From assembly GCF_028372415.1 (NCBI RefSeq), contig NC_092875.1, forward strand, positions 185,666,522 to 185,730,521: a DNA stretch of 64,000 bases, written 5' to 3'. Positions within the stretch are counted from its first letter, which is position 1, and each line of letters opens with the position of its first letter. This document shows positions 48,850 to 59,945 of the stretch, one piece after another. Position numbers and translations under genes: made by a program. This stretch comes from Notamacropus eugenii. Lineage: Eukaryota; Chordata; Mammalia; Diprotodontia; Macropodidae. The notes below the pieces were generated by a model that ran no database searches, was not told where the DNA came from, and was given only the letters and a program-made list of their open reading frames with translations.

Positions 48850-49720
48850 TAATGTCCCCATATTCCCATTGTTAGAGATGATGACCTGTTTCTGAAAGAA
48901 ATAAGCATGGATTTTCAAGGGGACAAAAGGAATCTAAAGCAGAAGAGGTTTGAACTATAGGTGTTAGAAGAAGAGTGTCCCATGGAAGAGATAAGGAAGA
49001 AACAAGACAGCTGTGCATACTCAGAGATAAAACAAAGCAAAACAAAAAAGATTTTAATCTTCCTAAAGAGGAAGAAAGGAAAGGTTCTAAGGAGGAAACA
49101 GTATCTTGTCTTCCAAGGAATGATGAAGGAGAGCCATAAAGACTGTCCTATAAAAGATCATCCAACAAGGGTCAGAAAAAGAAGCTAACTGTGGCTGGTG
49201 AGTTCCTGCTCAGGGGTATGGAAGCAGGTATTGTTAACCTGATGACAAGGGTCTTCCTGGGACATGCAGTCAAGATGCGAGAGAAAGTATTCCAAATCTT
49301 GTCAAAATGGATGACTGCTACCCACTTCTGGAGATTCATGTGGGTGTAAATTATACTACATGAAGAACCTTAAAGAATATTAGCAAGAATTTCATAGTTT
49401 TGGGCAAAAAATTTTCTGGCTTCCCCCACTGCTGAATGACAATAAAATTCTTTCTAAAAAGTCTTTTTTAGGTTTGAGACTTGCTCAAATGATCATATCA
49501 ATACTATAAAGGGTAGTTACAACATGAAGAAGAATGACAGTTGAATAAACTCAGGAGATATGAGAAATGCATAAAATCCTGAAGTCACAAAGGAAAATAG
49601 TTCTAATGAGGAGGAAAAATAGGAGTTACCTGAAGAGAATGATGCTGATAACACAGAGAACTCACAAACCAACTGAGATTTTTAAAAGATAAATACAGAA
49701 GATACAATCAAGGACCAATA
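48850..49720 (+). mobile_element. CR1/L3 LINE ORF1 fragment with esterase-like motif
   Basis: Around 49,300-49,360 the frame reads MDDCYPLLEIHVGVNYTT, matching the CR1/L3 ORF1 SGNH/esterase block YPLL.FHVGTNDTA, in which the Asn-Asp-Thr step is altered here. A lysine-rich ORF1-like stretch precedes it (48,961-49,188, 75 codons open). The 3' side to about 49,720 is LINE-like but weak. It is separate from the piece at 24,990. Confidence 0.62.
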
Positions 49721-49854
49721 ATGGAGGATGAATAAAAAAGCGCGGTAACACTCCTACTGAAAAGAGTTAGGAGTGCTAGGACTTAGAGATGAGCTGAGAC
49801 TAGAGGACAATCAAAGAGTGGTTTAAGATTACCACTTGAGGTGGGTGGGATAAT

Positions 49855-50095
49855 GATAACTGTTCGGTCTTGTGTGACTCTTAGTGACCCTTTGGGGTTT
49901 TCTTGGCACAGATACTGGAGTGGTTTGCCATTTCCTTCTCCAGCTCATTTTATAGATGAGAAAACTGAGGCAAACATAGTTGAGTGACTTGCTCAGGGTC
50001 ACACAGCTAGCGAGTATCTGAGGCCAGACTTAAACTCAGATCTTCCTGACTCCAGGCCATGCTCCATCCACTTTGACACCTAGCTGCTCTTTTCC
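49855..50095 (-). mobile_element. tRNA-type marsupial SINE
   Basis: TTTTCTTGGCACAGATACTG GAGTGG, GCTCAGGGTCACACAGCTAG CG, CTCCATCCACTTTGACACCT AGCTGC. Confidence 0.9.
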
Positions 50096-50229
50096 AGTAA
50101 CTAAAGATGTCCAAGGGTGGAATAAGTTACTTAGCAGGTATGTTTTTTGTGTGGAATGGAATAGGCAGTTGATGAGACTCCTTCCAACTCTAAAGTCTGA
50201 TTTTGTAAGATGGCCTGTTTCACCCGTTG

Positions 50230-50340
50230 TCCCATATATATATAAAAACATAATATGTATGTATATATCTGTTATATATATGTATGTATGTTTTATATAT
50301 ATGTTATAGATGTGTATATATGTTACATATATAACAATAA
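50230..50340. repeat. (TA/TG)-rich simple repeat
   Basis: Alternating TATATA and GTATGTATG words across about 110 bp, able to form small cruciforms. Confidence 0.85.
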
Positions 50341-51335
50341 TGACACTTTACATGTATATGAAAAAGGGGTGGGGGCAAATAGATACATTATTATGTTCTT
50401 TTCATTTTTAACTGAATTTAATACTTTTGTTTAATGGGCTAAATGTCTTAGGGGAAAAAAAAAGAAGAGCTAATCCAGAACAGGAAGAGCAACTATCTAA
50501 TGTTTCAGTCTAAATCCCATGGCTTCTTCTCTTTCTTGGATGGATATATTTCAGCTGGGCCTGGTTTATCAATACCAGTACATATCTCAAATCCCAGATA
50601 TATTTCTCAAAATCTGGCCTATATCCCTAGTGCCTGAAATCTCACCATTAGAACTGCATTTGATTGCTCCAGGTCAAAGACTGGACAGGCTAATGAATTA
50701 ATCCATTGGTGGTCATCAGCACCAGGCTGGGATTTTAACCACAACACAGATTTTATCAACAGAAAGAAAAGCATGTAAAGGAATTGGCTAGCTTGGGTGA
50801 GTTGCCCAGAAGTTGCATAGTGTGAATATTAGGGTGGGGAGTGGGAATTAACTGAAAGATGGCGCTTCAGTATTTAAAGACCAACTAGTTTACACTTCTG
50901 CCTAGGACTGGTCCATGTTCCATGGGGCTTACTCTTCTCTTTAACTTAGTATGATTCAAGAGAAACTTCCAGCTATAGAAACTATCTATAGTTTCTTTCT
51001 CTGGGGCATACTGAATAGAACAGGTGTTCCAAAGTATAAGCAAACTGGATATATGAAAACCCAGATTTACAAAATCTGATTAAATTCCTTTCGATAATAA
51101 ACAACTCTTTCAGTATGTTTAAAACATAAAAATGTTTTATTCACACAAAAAAATGTACCCACCACTGAAAACAATTTACCCTTACTTCCTGAAAAATAAT
51201 ATATCTGTTGCATTAAAAAAAAAAAGTGTACCACAGTATACATCTATCTAGATTGCTACTAAGAGAGAGGCTCTGTGTCCAAGGTCTGAATCCTTTGTGT
51301 ATTCAACTTGTGTAAGATATTTTGATAGTGTCTGT
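50341..51335. other. Intergenic DNA, nothing recognised
   Basis: No repeat or exon recognised. Confidence 0.4.
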
Positions 51336-51339
51336 GGGG

Positions 51340-51790
51340 ACTATAAAGATAAATAATGATAATTCACATCTTTATGGTGATTTACATACATTATCTCATT
51401 TGATTTTCATAACAGCCCCATCGAGGTAGGCAATGTAAGCAGTCATTATTATTCCCATTTTACAGATGAGAAAACTGAGACTCAGAGGTTAAGTGTCTTG
51501 CCCAGGTCACCAAGCCAGTAAGTCAGAATTCAAACTCAAGCAGCACAGTGGATAGAATGCTATGCCTGGAGTTAGGAAGACTCATCTTCCTGAGTTCAAA
51601 TCTGACCTCAGACACCTACTGGCTGTGTGACCCTGGGCAAATCACTTAACCCCATTTGCCTCAGTTTCCTCATCTGTAAAATGAGCTGGAGAAGGAAATG
51701 GCAAACCACTCCAGTATCTATGACAAGAAAATCCCAAATGGGACCACAAAGAATCAGACATGACTAAAAGTGACTGGACAAAGTATTTAT
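51340..51790. mobile_element. Reverse MIR followed by forward tRNA-type SINE
   Basis: 51,345-51,535 reverse (CATTATCTCATTTGATTTTC ATAACAGCCCC; CAGATGAGAAAACTGAGACT CAGAGG). 51,538-51,790 forward (GCAGCACAGTGGATAGAATG C; GTGTGACCCTGGGCAAATCA; GGCAAACCACTCCAGTATCT). Confidence 0.9.
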
Positions 51791-52104
51791 ATCCAATTCT
51801 TTCTTCATTGGTTCAAGTACTCTTTCCGCTATACTGCTCTGCCCTTTCCAGAAGCTTATAATCAATAGGGAACCAGGTAGATTGTGAAGAGAAATTTGAG
51901 GAGAGCGAGATCAGTTCTAGCTGGGAGGTCAGGTAGGACTTCATGAAGGAGTGGGAAACTAAGCTGGATCTTGGAGAAAAGGAAGGACTCCAGCTAGAAG
52001 TGAGGAGGAGTCCATTCCAGACATGGGAAAACAATATAAGAAAAGGTATGGAGATGAGAGAGGGCAAGATACCAAAGGGATCAGAGACAGCCTCACTGAA
52101 CCTT

Positions 52105-52420
52105 GTGGGGCTTTTATCCTTCATTCTTGAAGAGGACCATGACATCAGGCAGATGACTACATGACTTGCAGCTGACTTTGATTTGAGTGAGGGAGGGATG
52201 TGCAAAGTCACCAACCTTGCTTTCTCCTCCAGAGCCATCTGGGTCCAGTGGCCAGATCAGGATGCAATGGGAGACCCTGCCCCTTTTAAGCTAAGGTCTT
52301 TTCATGTTCTCACTTTGAGTAAGGTAACATCCTTTCAGTGAATAAGCATCTTTAAGAAATAAGTCAAAGGATGACCCCTTTAATTAAAAAAAAAAATCAA
52401 ACTGGGAGGGGAAGACCTTC
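52105..52420 (-). mobile_element. Second RTE-tailed SINE, inserted in another L2
   Basis: It shares the tail (ATCCTTCATTCTTGAAGAGG), the GATTTGAGTGAGGGAGG core and the CCATCTGGGTCCAGTGGCC block with the copy at 32,748-33,060, and extends through AGGTCTTTTCATGTTCTCAC to an A/T-rich end. Same orientation. Confidence 0.8.
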
Positions 52421-53324
52421 AGTGTTACTGGCTAAAAGGGAAACAATTGCCATTTACATTCAGTGAACCTTAGCCAGAGCATACAAGTGGTTTGGAACCA
52501 TTTGTGGAGGGCCTTCAGCACCAGAATCAGGGCTTTATACCTTATTTAGGAGGCAACTAGAAGGTTTTGAGTCGAGAAGTGACATCATAGCAGTACATTA
52601 GGAAGATTACTCTTAGTGGTGTAGAAGATGGATAACAAATGTTTATTTGTGTTATTATTGTTGTTCCTGATAGGAGATAGGATAGACTAGAGGCAGGGCT
52701 AATAAGATAGCAGAGGGAGAAAAGAAACAACCCACATGCAGTGGGAGTGGAGGAGTATGATGCAAGAGATACTGTGGAGCTAAAAACAAAGGAGGACTTG
52801 GCACTTGATTGGATATTTTGAAAGAGGGAGAAAGAATAGTCAAAAATGACTATAAGTCTGGCATCCCGGGAGGATGCTTGTGCCATCAGTAAAAAGAGAT
52901 AAGTTAAGGGGAAGGGTAGGGATATTTTTCTTAAGAGCGGAGGAGAAATAGAAGTGGTAAAGGGGGAAATCTACAGGTTTTGGCAAGAGATTGGCTATGG
53001 GGGATAAGAAATAGTGAGGATTGGAGGATGCATCTAAGATTCAAGTCTGAAGAACTGGAAGGATAGTGGTGCCTTGAACAGTAATATGTAGTGTGGAAGG
53101 GACAAGATTTGAGGGGGAAAGATGAGTTCTGTTTGGGACGTGAGTTTAAGATGTATATGGGACATAGACATTCAGTCTGAGAAGTCCAAAAGATAGTAGG
53201 AGATGTAAAACTGGAGGTCAGCAGGAGAGGTTAGGGTTAGATAAATAGATTTGAGACTTATCTGCATAGGAATGATAATTGAATCAGTGATAACATGATA
53301 ATGAGTTCCTCCAGCAAAATAGTG

Positions 53325-53582
53325 TTGTTCAATCTAGCCTCACTCTCTATGATCTCATTAGGGGGATATTTTTTGGCAAAGATACCGGAGGAGTTTGCCA
53401 TTTCCTTCTCCATATCTTTAGATACTCCATATCAGTAGATAAGGAAACTGAGACAAACAGGGTTAAATGACTTGCCCAGGGTCACACAGCTACTAAGCAT
53501 CTGAAGTCAGATTTGAACTCAGGAGGATGAGTTATCCTGACTCCACACCTGTTGCTCCATCCACTTCACCACCTAGCTGTTT
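53325..53582 (-). mobile_element. tRNA-type SINE inserted in L2
   Basis: TTTTTTGGCAAAGATACCGG AGGAG, TTGCCCAGGGTCACACAGCT AC, GTTGCTCCATCCACTTCACC ACCTAGCTG. L2 resumes after it. Confidence 0.9.
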
Positions 53583-54359
53583 TAGTAAAAGCAGTAAAGA
53601 AAAAGAAAATACAAATGGGACATCTATAGTGGATGGTGTGACCTAGATGAATATCCAGCAAAGGAGACTAAGGAGTGATCCGATAGGGAGAAGGAGAATC
53701 AGAAGAGAATAGTGTCCTGAGAATTTAGAGAGAAGAGATTATCAAGGAAGAGAGAATGGTCCACAGCATCTAAGGCTACAGAGAGATCAAGAAGAATGAT
53801 AAATGGGAAATGGTCATTGGATTTGGCAATTAATACTCATTCATTAATAACTTTGGAAAGAGTAGTTTTGGTTAAATGATGAGGTCAGAAACCAAACTAT
53901 AAAGAGTTAAGAGTGAGAGGAAAGGAAATGGAAGAATCCATTTGCCATAACAAGGAATTTAGCCACAAAAGACAGGGATGATATGGGACTATAGTTATCT
54001 TCAATGGATAGGTCAAATGAGAGTTCCTTCTCAGGTTCCCTACCGTCTTGTTCTCCCTCATCATCTGGACAAGCTCAATGTAATTCCTCAGTTGGGTAAT
54101 CAGAACTGATTCCCCTTCCCATCCTCTACTCCCAACTCAAGATAATCTTGCTCTGCAGATCTCTGAGTAAGTTGTTTGGACTTTTAAATTCTTTTAATGT
54201 ATTCTAATTTGCATGAAAGCTTTGTGTGTATACCTAAACCATCTCTCTACTAATTTTCACATTCCTGAGGGCATGAAATTCACTTTTTAGATCCCCAGAG
54301 TTGAACTTAGTGGTGATAATGGCAGTCACCAGTTTGATCTCTGAACGGGACAAAATGCT

Positions 54360-54900
54360 TAATTTTAGAGGCGATGAAGTATCATGAAAAGAACACTGAT
54401 CTTAGAGTCTAAAGTATGGGGTAGTGGAAAGATCAGGGCAGCTAGGTATCTAGGTGGTAGAGTAGATGAAATGCTAGTCCTGAATTCAAATCCAGTCTCA
54501 GATACTTACTAGCTATGTGACCCTGGGCAAGTCACTTAACTGTTTGCCTCAGTTTTCTTCATCTGTATAATGAGCTGGAGAAGGAAATGGCAAACCACTC
54601 CAGTATCTTCACCAAGAAAACCCCAAATGGGGTCAAAGGGCCTGCTAGCAAATACCAGCTTATGATTATGTAAGTAACCTTGGGCAAATCACACCTCTCT
54701 GTTTTATTCACATAAATAATATATGTAAAATGCTTTGAAAACCTTAAAATGATATATAATTGCTGGCCATGATTATAATGATCATTGCTCAGCGTCCTCC
54801 TCTGTAAAATGGAGGAAGTAGCCTAGGTGACTTCTAAGTTTCCTTCCAGTTCTAATCTGCGATTCTAGGACTTGAGATAGTCTCTGACATTAACCATGAG
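54360..54900 (+). mobile_element. MIR/SINE split by a tRNA-type SINE
   Basis: 54,435-54,650 is a tRNA-type SINE (GGGCAGCTAGGTATCTAGGT GG; CTAGCTATGTGACCCTGGGC AAGTC; GGCAAACCACTCCAGTATCT). A more eroded SINE flanks it: 54,365-54,434 (GAAGTATCATGAAAAGAACA CTGATCTTAGAGTC) and 54,655-54,870 (AGTAACCTTGGGCAAATCAC; TTCCAGTTCTAATCTGCGAT TC). Confidence 0.8.
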
Positions 54901-54919
54901 CAGAACAAGGAAAATAACA

Positions 54920-55300
54920 CTCGCCATGAATATAGTGCTTTATATACCTCAAAGTGCTACATGAGTATTAATCATTTCACTATTGAAAATAATGACCACT
55001 CTTTAAGTTTGTCAGTATAGGGAGGTTCCTAGTAAGGAAACTCCTTCTACCAAGGCAGAATAGCACTTATTATACAATTTATAGTCTTAGAAAATTGATG
55101 CGGGTACCGAAGCAACTGGCCCAAGATCACGGTAGGCCAGATGCAGGACTGGAACCCAAATTTTCCTGATTCTGAGGCCAGTCCTCTACATAACATACCC
55201 AACTATCTTGGCACAAGTCTGGGCCTGAACCCTTCCTTCTTATTCGTACCTTGCACAGAGTAGGTTCTTACTAAAGATTTGTTGAACTGAATTACTCCCA
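54920..55300. mobile_element. Eroded MIR and a CORE/L2-type 3' end
   Basis: 54,930-55,195 reverse MIR-like (ATATAGTGCTTTATATACCT; CAAGATCACGGTAGGCCAGA). 55,240-55,300 forward end (ACCTTGCACAGAGTAGGTTC TTACTAAAGATTTGTTGAAC). Confidence 0.6.
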
Positions 55301-56190
55301 GGGACAGTATCTATTCATTGTTCCCTGTTGCTGCAGTTGGAACTTGTTAACCACTCTATGCACACCTTTATCATGGCAGCTTCAGGTCTTCCTCAGTAAG
55401 CCCTGATCCTGGGGACATTCTTTAGGGTTTTACAAAGCCCAGCCTGTTTATTAAGGCAGGTTCTGATCTCTAGCAAAGGAAACTGTCTCCTGATCCACCC
55501 AAGTGTCCTTAGTGCCCATGTCCATGTCTCTTTTGGGTAAACCTGGGTCTCTTTGTGAGTGCAACAGGGATTGGGTATCCTTTGCAAGCTGAGAGGGACT
55601 GGTTCATCTAAATCATCTTCTGGGAACCAGCTTTTACTTCTACCCCAGGGCTGGGGCAGAGGTATTGAGAGCTGGGACTTTGCCTGGTTTAGGATTTTTT
55701 AAAAAGTAGCTTTATGATTTCTCTGAAAACACTACAATTCTCTAGAACCCTGAGTGGGTTTTTGTTATGGTGATGGTGGTGGAGGTTAGAAGTTGTCCAC
55801 AAGAGGAATTATGATGAGATTTCTTTGTGATCAAAAGAAAAAGGATTTCCACCCAGGAGCCATTCATAATTACATGAAATTCCATAATAACTTAAAACAC
55901 ACTCAGATAATGGAACAGCAACGAGCTGTGTGGAACAAACGAATACTGTCAGTCAAGCACAACAGGTATAGCTTCTTTCCCACTTACATGAAAATCTTGA
56001 CTTCTCTACCATCTCAAAAGATAGCTTTTAATGAACTGAGCGTTTCTGATATCCTTCACCAAGCTTTACTGGACAGCTGAAACATTTCTGTTGTGCTTTG
56101 TTAGGTCCACAGCAGCATTTCCAGGTCTCATTTCTTTGTTGTTCAAGAGAAAAGAAATAATCACCTGAGAAATATCCCAAGGTCAGGCAG
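55301..56190. other. Intergenic DNA, nothing recognised
   Basis: No repeat or exon recognised. The 95-codon plus frame at 55,793-56,080 has no family resemblance; its starting GTG/ATG context and codon use are unremarkable. Confidence 0.4.
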
Positions 56191-56400
56191 GATGGCATCA
56201 TGGGATTTAAGAACTTGGGGGATATCTTGGAGGATATCTAATCCAGACGCCTCATTTTATAGGTGGAGAAATTGAGAGCCAGCTGAAGGCGAATGACTTG
56301 TCCAAAATCTCACAGGGAGTAAGTGGAAGAGCTGAGGATTCACACTCAGGTCTTCTAAGTCTAGAATTGACAACCTTTCCATTATATCCTGCTGTTTGCC
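56190..56400 (-). mobile_element. MIR-type element
   Basis: GGATATCTAATCCAGACGCC TC, AAATCTCACAGGGAGTAAGT GG, ACTCAGGTCTTCTAAGTC, CCATTATATCCTGC. Confidence 0.72.
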
Positions 56401-57425
56401 CTCCAGTACGCTCAAAGTGACAGTAGGGATGAGTGTTTGAGGCTCGAGAAGTTGCTTCAAGTTATTTCCGAGAACAGCTTGTTCCCTCTGCTTCTAGGCT
56501 GTTCTTCAGGGCTATGACTTTACTGACAGTCTTGCTCAAGCAAATACGGAACTGTCCAATCTAACAGTACCTAAGTTAGCTGTATTAGTCAATTCATCCT
56601 ATTAGAGTCACATCTTTTGTTTTCGTGGGTTAGGGAGTATAATATTGCAAATGGAAAAAAGCTTCTTGATTATTCTGTTCTCAGATTGTTACAGTTGCAA
56701 AATGAAAATGAGAAACCCAGATTCAAACCAATGTTTCCCCAAATCTTAAGCTCTCACTCCTCCTCCCTGAGGAAGAGGAATAAAACCCACAGAACAATAT
56801 ATATGTTGAACATTCCTCTATTTCTCCAGAAGCAGAGCTGTCCTTGCTAACCTGTTACATGTTGGCTTGGCAGGCAATGGTGAGAATTTGTAGTCTTGGC
56901 CTCTACAGCCCATTCCTCCCAACAGGCAGGCTTCTATGTCCAGCCCTGGCTGTAATTTCTCTGAGAGGCTGCCAAGGAGAATGTGTTTAAAGTCATTACT
57001 GATTACTATTTAACCTCTCACACTGTGTTAGGGGCAGCACTGACTGTGTCAATCATAATCCCTCCACTCAGATTCCCTGGTCCATTCCAACTAAGAGGGA
57101 TGAACGGTGTCATTAATGAGGTGCAGTATAGATCAGGAAAGCCATAAGAGGTTCTGTCTTTACACCAAACAGCTGAATGTCTCAGAAATAGCCAAATTTA
57201 TGATGGGGAGCGATCAAGAGACAAGCAGTAAGAGCACAATTCTCTAGAGAAGTCTAAGGAAATGGATTTCTTTCTAGGCAGGAGTTTTGCTTTTTGAAAT
57301 GCATTCTTATGTGTCCAGCTTGGGGGTGGGAGGCAACTGTTCCTTCTCTAATGATTCACCATGGTAACATATCTAAAACACTAAAAAGAAAAAAAATCTT
57401 AAACCTAAAATGAAGGAAATTAGAC
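56401..57425. other. Intergenic DNA, nothing recognised
   Basis: No repeat or exon recognised. Confidence 0.4.
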
Positions 57426-57484
57426 AACATACAATAATTTTAACAATAATAATAGCTAATATTTTTATAGTGCCTAGTATGTGC

Positions 57485-57722
57485 CAGTTAGGGGTAGCTG
57501 GGTGATGCAGTGGATAGATTGTCAGGCCTAGAGCCAGGAAAACTCAACTTCAGATCTGGCCTTGGACACTTAGTTGTGTGACCCTGGGCAAATGATTTAA
57601 CCTTGTTTGTCTCAGTTTCCTCATCTGTGAAAATGGGTTGGAAAAGAAAATGGCAAACCACTTTGCCAAGAAAACCTTGAAAGGAGTAGATGAAGACTTG
57701 GACACAACCGAAAAACAACTAA
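57485..57722 (+). mobile_element. tRNA-type marsupial SINE inserted in a MIR piece
   Basis: GGGTAGCTGGGTGATGCAGT GG, GTTGTGTGACCCTGGGCAAA TG, AATGGCAAACCACTTTGCCA AG. Preceded by a MIR-like piece at 57,430-57,484 (ATATTTTTATAGTGCCTAGT ATGTGCC). Confidence 0.88.
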
Positions 57723-58014
57723 ACAATTATAATTATTTGATTTTCTGAGTCTGACAGTGCCAGACAGCTTCTGATCCAGAGAAAAGTCTATTGAACATTC
57801 CCTGGCGCACTCTGAATATAAAAGCTGTGAGCACACTTTCACCAGAATATCTAGTCTAAATCCAGCCAATATAACTTACTAGTGATTTGAGAATACATAG
57901 GTTAGCATGTAGAGTTTTCATAGACCTCAGATTCTCACCAAGTGACTGTTTTTTAACACCATAGATTCTCCTAATAGATTTGACTCAGGTAAGTTCCAAG
58001 TTTCTCCACAATTC

Positions 58015-58870
58015 ATTTTCCTGGGCCTAATAGATAGAGTGGTGAACTTAGAGTTGGGAAAACCTGAAATCAAACTGGGCTTCAGATTCATTGTTGTCCT
58101 TCATCTTTGAAGAGGACCAAAATGACATCACCATGATAAAGTGAAATTTCAGTGTGTCTGACTGTGGCTGATTAGACCAATACGAGCTCAGAATGCTCTA
58201 CCACAGGTTGGGCACAGATAGTCTATTTGAATATTTGGGGTGGATATCCCAAATTTGTCCATCCTGTGTTTACTTTGTGCTGTCTCAATTCTGCTTTGCT
58301 CAGAGAGCACAGCACCTTTTCTTATGTGGGCATGCCATGCTGAGTGGTCCTGTGCCAGTGTCTCCCATGTTGCACAGTCAAATCCAAAGTTCTTGAGAGA
58401 GACCTTGAGAGTGTCCTTGTATCTTTTCTTCTGGCCACCATGTGATTGCCTGCCCCATGCAAGTTCTCCATAAAATAGTCTTTTTGGCAAGAGTACATTT
58501 TGCATTAGAACAACATGGCCAGCCCATCGAGTTGTGCTCTCTGAAGCATAGTTTGAATGCTTGGCAGTTCAGCTCGAGCAAGAACTTCAGTGTCTGGTAC
58601 CTTATCCTGTCAGGTGATCCTCAGAATCTTCCTAAGACGTTCAAATGGAAGGGATTCAGTTTCCTGGCATGGTGCTGGTAGACTGTCCATGTTTCACAAG
58701 CATATAATGAGGTCAGCACAACAGCTCTATCGACCTTCAGTTTGGTAGTTAGTCTAATATCTCTTCTCTCCCAAACCTTTCTTTGGAAATATATACAAAT
58801 ATATATTTACTAGCCAAATGACCCTGGGCAAGTCATTTAACCTCCTTGTAACTTAGGGAACTCCCTAGGT
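58015..58870 (+). mobile_element. tRNA-type SINE split by the RTE fragment
   Basis: 58,025-58,092 (TAATAGATAGAGTGGTGAAC TTAGAGTTGGG; CAAACTGGGCTTCAGATTCA) continues at 58,796-58,870 (TTTACTAGCCAAATGACCCT GGGCAAGTCATTTAACC). The two halves join at the expected point of the SINE consensus. Confidence 0.75.
58090..58795 (-). mobile_element. RTE-clade LINE 3' fragment with RT C-terminus
   Basis: The minus-strand frame 58,505-58,188 gives 105 residues: PKRLFYGELAWGRQSHGGQK, then KRYKDTLKVSLKNFGFDCAT and WETLAQDHSAWHAHIRKGA, ending LCPTCGRAF. The KRYKDTLK and W..LA.D...W spacing and a terminal Cys pair are typical of the RTE C-terminus. The 3' tail is GAAGGACAACAA (minus), shared with the RTE-tailed SINEs. 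The element splits a tRNA-type SINE (58,015-58,092 and 58,796-58,870). Coding continues upstream to about 58,770 in a degraded state. Confidence 0.8.
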
Positions 58871-58912
58871 CTTAGCCAATAATACCAACAGACAGTATTT
58901 GTAAATTGCTTT

Positions 58913-59871
58913 AAGATTTGTAAAATACTTCTCGTGCCCACCGTGATGCTAGCTGCGGCTGCTCGCCCCCTGCGGGGGCCTTGCTTGAGGTTCCGGACCA
59001 CGGCCCTGCTCCAGACCAGGCTGCCATTATTGGGTATTTGTGCCCTGAGGTTAATGAGAAGCAGCTGTCATCAAAGAAGTGAAACTCTGGCTGGAGCCAC
59101 TCTGGACAATGCCCCCAAGCAGTACCCTCCTAAGATTCAGCAGTGAGTACAGGACATCGCCGGCCTCACTCTACTGGAAATCTCTGATCTCAATGAGTTA
59201 TTGAAGAAAACACTGAAGATCCAGGATGTGGGGCTGATGCCAATGAGTGGCATGGTACCAGGTACTGCTACTGCAAAGGCAACCCCTGAGGCAGCAGATG
59301 AGGAAGAGGCACCCAAACAGAAGGAGCGAACACATTTCACTGTTAAGCTGACAGAAGCCAAGCCTGTGGATAAAGTGAAACTAATCAAAGAAGTAAAGAA
59401 TTACATTCAGGGCATAAACCTCGTCCAGGCAAAGAAGCTGGTAGAGTCCTTACCCCAGGAAATCAAAGCCAATGTTGCCAAATCAGAAGCAGAGAAGATT
59501 AAAGCAGCCTTGGAAGCAGCTGGTGGCACTGTGATTTTGGAGTAGGAGTTTGGGGTTCTGTAGGACTTGTGCGAAGTGGGGCTTACTCCAGTCCAGTCGG
59601 ACCACTCGGGCAGTTGGCCCCACGTGTATTACTGCCTGAAGACCCAAACACATGTGCTTAACCAGTGTGGGTAGTTTGAGTGAGAACTTTCTCAGCTTTC
59701 CAGGGGACTCTGTTCTGGGAGGGATGGGGAGGCCCATCTGTCCCAGGCCCTTTTAAAAGGCTGCTGTGAAAAAGGACTCTGAAACATAAGAGTGGGGAGC
59801 AAGTTTGTTCAAACAGTAGTCTATAAGGAAAATATATCATTACCCAGAAAAAAAAAAAGATTTGTAAAATA
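58913..59871. repeat. 15-bp target-site duplication around the MRPL12 retrocopy
   Basis: AAGATTTGTAAAATA occurs at 58,913-58,927 and again, identically, at 59,857-59,871 directly after the A tail. The upstream context TT|AAGA resembles an L1 endonuclease nick site, so L1 machinery probably made the insertion. The target is a MIR-like element whose halves flank the copy (about 58,880-58,927 and 59,870-59,945). Confidence 0.93.
58928..59856 (+). pseudogene. MRPL12P: Processed retrocopy of MRPL12 (mitochondrial ribosomal protein L12)
   Basis: An intronless copy of the MRPL12 mRNA. The frame from ATG 58,946 to TAG 59,543-59,545 is colinear with MRPL12 over 199 codons (human protein 198 residues). 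It includes the mitochondrial presequence (MLAAAARPL start), the [14 protein letters not shown] segment, the [20 protein letters not shown]-terminal dimerisation region and the conserved C-terminal domain ([18 protein letters not shown], then [17 protein letters not shown] and ending AAGGTVILE). The only disabling change seen is one TGA at 59,144-59,146, where the family has Leu after KIQQ. About 300 bp of 3' UTR follows, with an AATATA signal at 59,831-59,836 and an A tail at 59,848-59,858. It is flanked by 15-bp direct repeats. The parent's role (L7/L12 stalk of the mitoribosome) is known; this copy most likely makes no full-length protein. A 115-codon frame from Met 59,201 covers the C-terminal domain. 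Confidence 0.95.
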
Positions 59872-59945
59872 GTTTGCAAGCATGTCATTTTATCCTCATA
59901 ACAACTTGCAAAGATAGATTGTAAAATGAGCTCTACCACCTAGCT

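Larger units (their letters stand above)
51800..54020 (-). mobile_element. L2-clade LINE fragment, twice interrupted
   Basis: It follows the same sequence path as the copy at 32,509-34,890: the GGAGTCCATTCCAGACATGG region at 52,000, the GGAGATAGGATAGACTAGAG region near 52,670, the GGCAACTAGAAGG block, the GATGAGTTCTGTTTGGGACG block near 53,120, and GGTCATTGGATTTGGCAATT near 53,810 in the RT region. Insertions are an RTE-tailed SINE (52,105-52,420) and a tRNA-type SINE (53,325-53,582). No long open frame remains. Confidence 0.8.

Noticed and set aside
58188-58505. A 105-codon minus-strand frame ending in a Cys-rich motif
   Set aside because: It matches the C-terminus of RTE reverse transcriptase and lies in a truncated LINE.
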